Virus record (IMG/VR): IMGVR_UViG_3300032116_000159
Coordinates: 1-64,000 of that record
Direction: 5' to 3' (one strand)
Length of the DNA: 64,000 nucleotides
DNA from: a virus
Shown one piece after another: positions 25,893 through 33,641 of this stretch. Positions within the stretch are counted from its first letter, which is position 1. Each line of letters opens with the position of its first letter. The translations under genes were made by a program, and so were the position numbers. The notes under the pieces are model-generated. The model worked only from the letters and a program-made list of their open reading frames with translations, had not been told where the DNA came from and searched no databases.

Positions 25893-28800
25893 TCAAGCAG
25901 CCTTTATTTCGGAAAAACCTTTTGTGTTTTTATTTATATGAATTAGACTATCTGCAAGATCTTTCATAGCATCTAAGTGACTAATACATAAAATAAAATC
26001 GAATTGCGTTTTCAGAAAATCGAAAAGTAAACCGACTGAAGATATCTTATCGGAATCTAATACGCCGAAACCTTCATCGATTGCGATAAAATTTGGCCTT
26101 GGTAAACTCGATACATTTATAAGTGCAGCACGCATTGCTACAGAAATCATAAAACGTTCCATACCCGATGCGAGTTCAACAGGCCAATTCATTTCATCAT
26201 TATAGTGTATATAGCAATTTATATTTTTATCATCGGCCTCAAGTGTAACGTAAAACTCGACTATTTGATTCAGTATTGAATTCACCTCGTCTTCGATCAC
26301 TGGCAGTATCTTTTTTAGAAGCATGTACGGTACACCATTTTTTGCGATCGATTCTAAATACGATTCGTATACGGAAATCTCATCGTATAGATCGTTTAAC
26401 TGCATCTGTTTAGTTTTCCAAATATCGAATGTAGTTTGTAGTGACGACAGTTTATTACTATATGTCATCATATCATTGTGGTATTTTTTCTGTATAGTTT
26501 TGTTCGAGTTATATTCGATTTCTAATTCAGCAATTTTTTCCAATAACAGTTTATTGTTCAATTGAATCGATTCTTGTTTATGGTATTTTTTCTCTTGTTG
26601 TTTTAGATGCTTTATTTTATCATCGATAGTTTTCGATAGTTCACGATTGTTCGAATTCAAATTTTCGTAATTTACAATTTTAGATTCAAGTGAACCGATA
26701 TCGTTTCGCAATTGGTTATATGAAGATTCCGATTGTTGAACCAACGGCTTCAGTTCATCATGTTCCCGTGTCAGACTTTGTATTTCCGATTTAAGTGATT
26801 CGTGTTTTTCTATAGTTTCTGGTAGTTTATCTTTCGCTTCACTTGCTTTTTGTACAAATGGATTATTGACGCAATATTTACAATTCGGATCGTATTCATG
26901 CGAGTCTAAATGTGAAATTTGTTCTTGATAGTGTTTCAAATTAGCAGATACTCTTGCATACTGTTCTTTACGTTTCTGTAAAGAATTTGCGATTTCTTGC
27001 AAACGAGTTTTGTCGGATTCAATTTTTTCTAAATCCAATTTCGAAAATGAATCTTGTAGTTTTACGAGATCTGATTTACATGTTTTTATTTCGTCAGTGT
27101 ATTCGGATATCGTTTGTTTCAGCCGTTCACGAGTCGTAATGTTTTCATCTATCGATTTTGTAACTGCATCAATATCGATAATTTCATCGACATTTTGTAT
27201 CTGTATTCTCAGTGAATTAAGTTCACTTTCTTTAGTTTTTAGTACAGTTTCTTCATGTGTATAGGAACCCGATGTCTCTATAAATTTCTCATGTATTTCA
27301 TTTATCTGAGATGGTAGAGTTGTATAATGGTCTTGCAGTACATCCGATTCCAAATTTTTAATTAGTACTTGTTTACCCTTAATTTCATTTCGAGTTACCA
27401 AATACAATTCGTCGAATATCGATATATCCAAAAACGAATTCAATAAATCTTTACGTTCTCTTTGTGTTTTGAATATGAAATTTTTATTGTCGTTTTGTGT
27501 CGATAGTGCAGTCAAAAGAAAATCGTCATATGAACCGATGTATCCTCTTATTATTTTATTAGTCGAATCTCTATCAATATCGTTCAAACTTTGATATTCG
27601 CCATTTACCATTTTACCGAAATTGACATCGACACGTACATTTCCAGTTCGCTTATGACGTTCGCCGAAACGTTCAATTACAAAAATTTCATTATTCAACT
27701 CGAATGTTAATTTGCATTGAAATTTGTTTCGATTGTTATTCATCACATCTTTTGCACGGTATGTACGCGAACATTTATCGAATAGGCAAAAAGTTACCGC
27801 ATCTAATAATGTAGATTTACCGGAAGCATTTGGAGCAAACAAACCTTGTACACCGGTATAGTTTGAAAAATCTATCGAGTTATTTTCACCATATGAAAAC
27901 ATATTTGAGAATTCGAACACTAAAGGTTTCCAAACAACATTACGCACAATAACTGCGGTCTTATCGAGTTTCGAATTCATTACACGATTGACATGTCGTA
28001 CCAAATCGATATTGACTGTCTTCTTAGAATCTAATGCCTCTAAATACTGAGTTATGAGTGTATTCTGATATTCCACATCACGTACATCGCCTAATACTGT
28101 ATGGTGATCTTGTAAGTTCGACTCGGTATCGTTAACTCGTATTACAGTCGTTTCTAATAAAGTGTGACGTGTCTTTAGTAATTGAATAATTTTCTGTATA
28201 TCCTTATACTCGGTATTTTTATAACGCACACGTAGTCTTAAATTTTTAGGCAGTGCATCGATATACTCTCTTGATGATGTGACTTTCCCATCTAAAATTT
28301 CAATGGTTGCGTATGCAATTGTATTTTCAATTCTTACATATTCAGACTTTTTAGTCGCCACATCCCAAACTAATATTCCATGATCGACATCCTCACCATG
28401 ATTTTGTTGAATAAGTGAACCAGGATATGCTATTGTTTTTTTCGGATCTAAATATTGACGTTTGTGAATATCGCCTAATAGAACTAAATCGAATCCGTCA
28501 AACAATTTAGGTGTAACAAATTCGTTTTCGATATTATAGTTCAAATCGGTTACTGCGCTTGATACAGCACCATGATGTAATGCTATTTTATAATCAGATT
28601 CGATATCTTTTGCAGTTATCCAATTTTCAGGATTTCCGAATACTGAAAATACAGAAAATGCAACTCCACGGAAATTGTAAACTCCAGTGTCTTTCCAATA
28701 ATATATGTTATCGTTATTCAAAGCACTGATAATCGGTGTGAGTGTATCGAGTCGTGAATCGTTATTCAAGTTCGCATCGTGATTTCCGGTAATTACGATT

Positions 28801-29036
28801 GTAGGTGCGATATCGGCACAACCAGTTAAGAACGATGACACCATGTCAACAAGTTCAGGTGACATATCGTTTTTCGAATGGACAATATCTCCACCTAAAA
28901 AAATAACAGATTTCGAATCCGCATTCTGTTTCAAGTATTTAAAAAGACGTTTGAAAACGGATCGATATTCATCATGACGTTTCAAATTTCGTATATGAAT
29001 GTCTGCAACGTGAAATATCTTTGATATATCAATCAT
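25893..29036 (-). CDS. Single-chain Mre11-Rad50 (SbcD-SbcC) recombination nuclease
   Basis: 1047 residues. Residues 1-370 are an Mre11/SbcD-type phosphoesterase: VADIH (10-14), GGDIVH (48-53), GNHD (84-87), LHHG (153-156), GDIHKRQ (188-194). Residues about 366-1047 are Rad50/SbcC: Walker A APNASGKST (401-409), long coiled coils, a zinc hook NCKYC (Cys719, Cys722), an ABC signature in LASGMERFMIS and Walker B FIAIDEGFGVLD near the C-terminus. In T4 these are two genes, 47 and 46, needed for recombination-dependent replication and host DNA breakdown. Here both are one continuous frame. Its start overlaps the primase stop by 4 nt. Confidence 0.93.
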   Translation of the reverse strand: MIDISKIFHVADIHIRNLKRHDEYRSVFKRLFKYLKQNADSKSVIFLGGDIVHSKNDMSPELVDMVSSFLTGCADIAPTIVITGNHDANLNNDSRLDTLTPIISALNNDNIYYWKDTGVYNFRGVAFSVFSVFGNPENWITAKDIESDYKIALHHGAVSSAVTDLNYNIENEFVTPKLFDGFDLVLLGDIHKRQYLDPKKTIAYPGSLIQQNHGEDVDHGILVWDVATKKSEYVRIENTIAYATIEILDGKVTSSREYIDALPKNLRLRVRYKNTEYKDIQKIIQLLKTRHTLLETTVIRVNDTESNLQDHHTVLGDVRDVEYQNTLITQYLEALDSKKTVNIDLVRHVNRVMNSKLDKTAVIVRNVVWKPLVFEFSNMFSYGENNSIDFSNYTGVQGLFAPNASGKSTLLDAVTFCLFDKCSRTYRAKDVMNNNRNKFQCKLTFELNNEIFVIERFGERHKRTGNVRVDVNFGKMVNGEYQSLNDIDRDSTNKIIRGYIGSYDDFLLTALSTQNDNKNFIFKTQRERKDLLNSFLDISIFDELYLVTRNEIKGKQVLIKNLESDVLQDHYTTLPSQINEIHEKFIETSGSYTHEETVLKTKESELNSLRIQIQNVDEIIDIDAVTKSIDENITTRERLKQTISEYTDEIKTCKSDLVKLQDSFSKLDLEKIESDKTRLQEIANSLQKRKEQYARVSANLKHYQEQISHLDSHEYDPNCKYCVNNPFVQKASEAKDKLPETIEKHESLKSEIQSLTREHDELKPLVQQSESSYNQLRNDIGSLESKIVNYENLNSNNRELSKTIDDKIKHLKQQEKKYHKQESIQLNNKLLLEKIAELEIEYNSNKTIQKKYHNDMMTYSNKLSSLQTTFDIWKTKQMQLNDLYDEISVYESYLESIAKNGVPYMLLKKILPVIEDEVNSILNQIVEFYVTLEADDKNINCYIHYNDEMNWPVELASGMERFMISVAMRAALINVSSLPRPNFIAIDEGFGVLDSDKISSVGLLFDFLKTQFDFILCISHLDAMKDLADSLIHINKNTKGFSEIKAA

Positions 29037-29962
29037 AATAACTCTTGTATTTTATATTCGAATAATACCTGTTCGGATAGAGGTGATGTAGACTCTATCA
29101 AGTTCCACATATTTTCATGTCCCAAACTATTTGGATCTGAATTTTTTGGTAGATTCACAAAATATACATTTACACCGAATCCCATAAAATACTCGGCTAT
29201 TTTTATCGACTTCATTAATGCATCGTCATCTAATGCAATATACAGATCGGTAACTCCATTTTCCAATATTTGCAAACGAAGTGACTTCGACAGTGTTGTA
29301 CCGTATAGTGGACTCGCATTACGCTTAACCGTTATCGCATCTAATGCAGATTCGACAAGTACTAAAGGCAGTGACCAGTTCAATTGCATTTCGAAACCTA
29401 CAACATTTCTTGAAAACGGCGGGTTTACAAATTTTGTCTTATTTGTGTTAAGAAACGACCTTGTAGTAAAATATGTAAGTTGACCACTTTTATCGTAGTT
29501 AGGAAATACTATCATATTTTCATACTTACCTTGTGTACAATACCCTATACGATATTTTAGAATATCATAGAGCGTTATACCACGTCGTGAAAGATATTCG
29601 ACACATGTATTCCATAAAAAATTTTTGCGGTTCGGTATCCATAAAGGCGTGTACTCTTTCGGTAAATTGCAGATTTGTCGTATCTGTTCTTTATCTTCCG
29701 TAATTACACGTTTGATTTTAGGTAACAGTTCACCTAAACGTATAAAGTGATGCTCCTTTGCATTTGCACGCTTAAACAAAGTATACATCGATTTACCTTT
29801 TGTACCACAAACCCAACAATTCCAGTATTGTGTTTCAGGATGTATTTCGAGTTTTCTTTTTGCATGGTTACAAAAAGGACAATGGAATGCGTAATTGCCT
29901 TTGCTTTTTTGCGAAGACGCACCTAAAACCGATTCTAATAGTTTCACTAAATCTACAACCAT
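29033..29962 (-). CDS. DnaG-type DNA primase
   Basis: 309 residues. Zinc ribbon: Cys28, Cys31, Cys49, Cys52 (HCPFC and WNCWVCG). Middle part about 90-190 with the SRRGITLYDILKYRIGY region typical of DnaG. Toprim: LVLVESALDAITVKR (about 200-214) and ALDDDAL (about 239-245). It lacks the DnaG C-terminal helicase-binding domain, as in T4 gp61-like primases. It makes RNA primers at the fork. Followed directly by the recombination nuclease gene, so replication and recombination are co-expressed. Confidence 0.88.
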   Translation of the reverse strand: MVVDLVKLLESVLGASSQKSKGNYAFHCPFCNHAKRKLEIHPETQYWNCWVCGTKGKSMYTLFKRANAKEHHFIRLGELLPKIKRVITEDKEQIRQICNLPKEYTPLWIPNRKNFLWNTCVEYLSRRGITLYDILKYRIGYCTQGKYENMIVFPNYDKSGQLTYFTTRSFLNTNKTKFVNPPFSRNVVGFEMQLNWSLPLVLVESALDAITVKRNASPLYGTTLSKSLRLQILENGVTDLYIALDDDALMKSIKIAEYFMGFGVNVYFVNLPKNSDPNSLGHENMWNLIESTSPLSEQVLFEYKIQELL

Positions 29963-30000
29963 ACTTTGTAAAAATACGTAAAATATTTCGAATTTCCAAA

Positions 30001-30447
30001 TTATAGAAGAAGTTTTTTTAAACTTTCGTTGCCACGAAGCGCTACAAAATCCTTTGAACCGATTGCATCATTATAGTAATCTTCTCGTAAAATAACATCT
30101 TTTTTATGTTGAAGATTCACTTCGATATAATTTATCTGACCTTTTGTTTCTGCAAAATAAAGTATTTCAAAATAGAAATTCTCTTTGCCCAAAAGTTTTA
30201 TATCTTCATTCAATTGTTTGTTTGAACCAGTGTAGGTTTTCCAATTCGATTCTTTTTTAACAACATCACGCCTCACACGGCCTGATTCTTTTTGTTTTTT
30301 AGTCAAGGGTTTCCGTGTAGTAGATTGTGTGTATTTTCTACCGATATACTTTTTATTATTTGTCAGGTTTTTAATTTCATAAACAAACCCGCAAACATTT
30401 TCAGGTAATTCTGTTACCGGTTGCCCTTCATATATCCAATGTGCCAT
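30001..30447 (-). CDS. GIY-YIG endonuclease (Seg-like)
   Basis: 148 residues. GFVYEI and KKYIGRK (about 21-42) form the GIY-YIG core, followed by YTGSNKQLNEDIKLLGKENF and EILYFAETKGQINYIEVNLQ with the catalytic Glu. This is the arrangement of phage free-standing Seg-type homing endonucleases and related enzymes. It lies 38 nt before the primase gene and starts right after the stop of the gene upstream, with no intron seen. Homing or a resolvase-like role cannot be separated by sequence. Confidence 0.75.
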   Translation of the reverse strand: MAHWIYEGQPVTELPENVCGFVYEIKNLTNNKKYIGRKYTQSTTRKPLTKKQKESGRVRRDVVKKESNWKTYTGSNKQLNEDIKLLGKENFYFEILYFAETKGQINYIEVNLQHKKDVILREDYYNDAIGSKDFVALRGNESLKKLLL

Positions 30448-30750
30448 TTAAGAGAAAAGTTCTTTCATACCTTTATAAAAAACAGGAAAATATTTTTGAT
30501 AATATTTATGTGCAGATGCTTTAATATGACTATCTCTATATCTGTCATAATCTGATTCTTCTTCTCTATAAAAATCGTTTGCAGTTTCAGAAGCATCAAA
30601 AACAGCAATTATAGAGGGCGGATCTTTAGGGTTACGTAAATCTTTATGCATTGAATTTAATAATACACCTTCATCAGATCCTCCCCAATCTTCCGTTAAC
30701 ATTTTTTTTGTATCTGCTTTAATAAGTGTTTTTAATGATGTTAATCTCAT
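30448..30750 (-). CDS. Putative internal head protein
   Basis: 100 residues, starting MRLTSLKTLIKADTKKMLTE, a leader that ends in LTE like capsid-targeting leaders. The body has MHKDLRNPKDPPSIIAVFDA, a motif seen in T4-like marine phages, then an acidic helical part. Preceded by ATATTTAT (18 nt) and AAAGG. Function unknown; packaging is inferred from the leader. Confidence 0.6.
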   Translation of the reverse strand: MRLTSLKTLIKADTKKMLTEDWGGSDEGVLLNSMHKDLRNPKDPPSIIAVFDASETANDFYREEESDYDRYRDSHIKASAHKYYQKYFPVFYKGMKELFS

Positions 30751-30768
30751 TGTTATCCTTTATTTATA

Positions 30769-30779
30769 TATAAATATCA
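30769..30779 (-). promoter_or_regulatory. Recurring ATATTTAT motif (copy 4)
   Basis: TGATATTTATA on the minus strand, 18 nt before the ATG at 30750. Together with the following bases it forms a 16-bp palindrome TATTTATATATAAATA. Confidence 0.45.
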
Positions 30780-30793
30780 GTGGACATGATTTC

Positions 30794-31267
30794 TTATTTG
30801 AATTTTGCAAAAGTATACCGTACGCCGGCAAGTTGCCGTTTATAGATTTCAATGTTCGGAATAGCCTTTTTTATGTACGCTATATATAAATTGTTTCGTT
30901 TTTCGCCCATGTCACCACCTTTTTGATAAGGTGAGTATTTTATACCTAAGACATCGGAATCATCTGAATCTGAACCTGTGTTTAAACCTTCGAGTGCTGA
31001 TTTTATAATATCCACAATTGTTGCCATTACTGAAAACATTTCTCCCCGATTTGTAACATTATATGATTCATCTGCTTCAAAATCAACTTTTATGAATTTC
31101 AAATCATTTTTCAAGGTAACCCGATAATTCAAACCGCTATCTGTCACAAAACTATAACCTTGTTTTGCTCCTATTTTATTCAAATCACCGGAAATTTCTT
31201 GTTTCCATTTGTATTTAGCGCCGGAGGCTTCACCTATTTCTTTCAGTAGTTTTTTAAGTCGTATCAT
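30794..31267 (-). CDS. Putative internal head protein
   Basis: 157 residues from ATG 31267, which gives MIRLKKLLKEIGEASGAKYK, a short leader with a LLKE site. An upstream TTG at 31282 would overlap the previous gene and is less likely. The body is beta and helix mixed, with LYIAYIKKAIPNIEIYKRQL near the end, a motif found in other marine phages. Function unknown. Confidence 0.6.
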   Translation of the reverse strand: MIRLKKLLKEIGEASGAKYKWKQEISGDLNKIGAKQGYSFVTDSGLNYRVTLKNDLKFIKVDFEADESYNVTNRGEMFSVMATIVDIIKSALEGLNTGSDSDDSDVLGIKYSPYQKGGDMGEKRNNLYIAYIKKAIPNIEIYKRQLAGVRYTFAKFK

Positions 31268-31278
31268 ATCAATATATA

Positions 31279-31911
31279 TCAATGAATGTGCTGAGGTATA
31301 AATATATTTGAATTTTTATCGATCGGTTCAATAGATTTTGTTGCTATCAATGTCACGCCGTCCTTTTTTATATCCCACGATTTAGGTGCAATTTGCACAT
31401 CTCTCCATAAATGATATGTGTACCCATTATTTATATTTGTCTGTGACAATTCTAAAAATTTAGCGGTGTGTGTATCAGTCAATAAATTTGAACCCGTTGG
31501 TGTATATGTAAACGATGTAGATGTAGATTTTGAAAATGCTGTAAATTGTCGCGTTGTTAAATCCTTATAAACTATTTGTACATTGTAATGACGTAATACA
31601 ACACCGGCAACATTTATTGATAGTTGACCTGTTGCATTGAATCTAACCTCTTTTACTTTCGATTTATTATAGATTTCGTAGACTCGGTTTGAACTGACTA
31701 AATAATTGTCCGTTGTTAACGACCCTCTATAGAAAATTTTATCTAAGGTTTGAGTTCTTGATACTAAATGTGGCAATGTATCTGCGGTACTTATATCAGT
31801 TTGTGGTATCGATGCTGCGGATTCTGATTCCATTTCATCTTTCTGACAACCTAAAAATATAACCGATGCTGCTACCCATAACGTAATAATAAAATAGATA
31901 AATTTTTTCAT
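31279..31911 (-). CDS. Surface lipoprotein
   Basis: 210 residues. MKKFIYFIITLWVAASVIFL is a signal peptide with a lipobox (FLGC, Cys22). The mature end CQKDE fits the Bacteroidetes lipoprotein export signal (Lys followed by two acidic residues), which sends lipoproteins to the cell surface. The rest is beta-rich with many Thr and Ser. Strong AAGGAG ribosome site, then ATG. Phage surface lipoproteins elsewhere block the receptor (for example T5 Llp), so superinfection exclusion is a reasonable hypothesis. It could also be a moron acquired from a host. Confidence 0.7.
   Translation of the reverse strand: MKKFIYFIITLWVAASVIFLGCQKDEMESESAASIPQTDISTADTLPHLVSRTQTLDKIFYRGSLTTDNYLVSSNRVYEIYNKSKVKEVRFNATGQLSINVAGVVLRHYNVQIVYKDLTTRQFTAFSKSTSTSFTYTPTGSNLLTDTHTAKFLELSQTNINNGYTYHLWRDVQIAPKSWDIKKDGVTLIATKSIEPIDKNSNIFIPQHIH
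31297..31307 (-). promoter_or_regulatory. Recurring ATATTTAT motif, weak copy (copy 5)
   Basis: ATATATTTATA on the minus strand, inside the 3' end of the lipoprotein gene and about 29 nt before ATG 31267. It may occur by chance in AT-rich coding sequence. Confidence 0.25.
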
Positions 31912-31930
31912 AGAAACTCCTTTTTAAATT

Positions 31931-33628
31931 TTAACCGTCCCATCTTACTAATATATTAAGATCGACATCGTCACGCATTTGTATAGGTTGCCCTAATTTA
32001 CCGATAGCGACTAAATCTCCCTTATCGTTGTACATTCCAATAGATGTTGCATACGGTTTCAGTAATGAACCTGTAATATCGTTTATAAATAAATCCGATT
32101 TAGCCGATCTTAAAGCAGTCGGATTCAGTGTTGTATTAAAATCACCTTTACGTATTCTACATAAAACTTCATATTGGTAGACTGTATGTGTACCTTTATA
32201 CGATATCGTATACGAACCACTGAGTATGTTTTTGTATTTAGGGTGTAAAGGTGATACTACAATATTTCCTGATCGATAAAACGCATTGCCGATTACCGAT
32301 GTATTGTACATAAAATCAGGATTCGCCAGTTTATTATAGAAACCGTTATCGATCACAGAACTTGAATAGAATGCTTTATTTACAAAACGTACTTCGTCTA
32401 ATGAACCACTGAAACTATTTGCACCTAAACGGTTTCGACTACCAAACAATAATGCGAAATCGTTCATCGGATTTACAGTCGAATCGGTGACAGATCCAGT
32501 GACACGATTTCCATTCACAAACATTTTAAGTTTTGCCGAAGAGTTTGTATCGTAGCGTACAATACTAACATGTGACCACTGACTTGCGGATACCGGCAAT
32601 TGTATCTTACTCACACGTGAACCATCTGTACGTGTAAATGTTAATTTTCCTGTCGGACCAGTTTTATATGTCCATGATAGATCGAATGGATACACATCGG
32701 TATTTTGTTCGACATACGAACTCGATGTATGATACTTAGGCCAAACTGTACCTTCTGAATTTACTTTCGGTAATTTACCGTATTGATTTTTAAATAGTAC
32801 ACCGTTTTTCGAAATTACCGAACCGGTGGTGTTTTGTTTTTCAGGACGGATCCAAAAAGATAGTGTAAACTCGTCGTCGCTATCAAAATTGAATTCGTTC
32901 TTATTTGGAGTTAACACATAACCGTAACTTGCCGCATTCTTTTTAAATGTTGCAGTCATACCAGATTTCGATCCGCTTATCGATAAACCTTGTTCGAAAT
33001 ATGTATTGAAAATATCACTCTTGTATGTATACGGTGAAAACGTGAATGAATCGTATTGATATTTGACGCCTGAAACTGTTCCTTTATCAGTTTTAAGTTG
33101 ACGAAAAATATCGTTCCACCCCCAATATGCTATAGTATTATTATTTGGTATATTCGGCAGTTTCGATTCTAAAGTCGCATCGTAAATATTACCTTCTCCG
33201 TCATCAATAACAGTCAAGTTCTGTGCGGTATTACGTATTGTTATCGAATTCGGTTTTATCTTTTCACCATAGTCTAAATACGGCATCGATAAATATGATG
33301 CGGTAAGATTCAGAAATTTGTCGGCGTATCTTCGATTTGAATGTTCTAATGTGTAACCAGGAGTGTACGCATCTCTATAGTATAAATGATCGATGTGTCT
33401 CCAAATAACATGTTTGTAACTTCCGTCGATCGAATTTTTAGGATCGTTCGCCGCTTGAGGGGCGCCAATTGGAGTTATACGTTTTGTATAATAACCTTCA
33501 ACTAAATTATAACCGGAACCAGTGTCTGCTAATACCAAATTATTTATAGAAAACTGCTTGTTTACCTTTAAGGGACTTAAAGTAAAATCTTGAGGTTTAA
33601 CAGGTGCAGTTGTAGATGGTATCGCCAT
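31931..33628 (-). CDS. Virion decoration protein with LamG domain
   Basis: 565 residues. Residues about 240-415 form a LamG/concanavalin-like domain (FTLSFWIRPEKQNTTGSVIS, SQWSHVSIVRYDTNSSAKLK, GSLDEVRFVNKAFYSSSVID), commonly carbohydrate-binding. The C-terminal block SIGMYNDKGDLVAIGKLGQP is shared with the ends of the two genes upstream (33642-37574). Proteins of this type are frequent in marine myophage virions. Role in surface polysaccharide contact is inferred. Confidence 0.7.
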   Translation of the reverse strand: MAIPSTTAPVKPQDFTLSPLKVNKQFSINNLVLADTGSGYNLVEGYYTKRITPIGAPQAANDPKNSIDGSYKHVIWRHIDHLYYRDAYTPGYTLEHSNRRYADKFLNLTASYLSMPYLDYGEKIKPNSITIRNTAQNLTVIDDGEGNIYDATLESKLPNIPNNNTIAYWGWNDIFRQLKTDKGTVSGVKYQYDSFTFSPYTYKSDIFNTYFEQGLSISGSKSGMTATFKKNAASYGYVLTPNKNEFNFDSDDEFTLSFWIRPEKQNTTGSVISKNGVLFKNQYGKLPKVNSEGTVWPKYHTSSSYVEQNTDVYPFDLSWTYKTGPTGKLTFTRTDGSRVSKIQLPVSASQWSHVSIVRYDTNSSAKLKMFVNGNRVTGSVTDSTVNPMNDFALLFGSRNRLGANSFSGSLDEVRFVNKAFYSSSVIDNGFYNKLANPDFMYNTSVIGNAFYRSGNIVVSPLHPKYKNILSGSYTISYKGTHTVYQYEVLCRIRKGDFNTTLNPTALRSAKSDLFINDITGSLLKPYATSIGMYNDKGDLVAIGKLGQPIQMRDDVDLNILVRWDG

Positions 33629-33641
33629 TCATTTTTATCGT

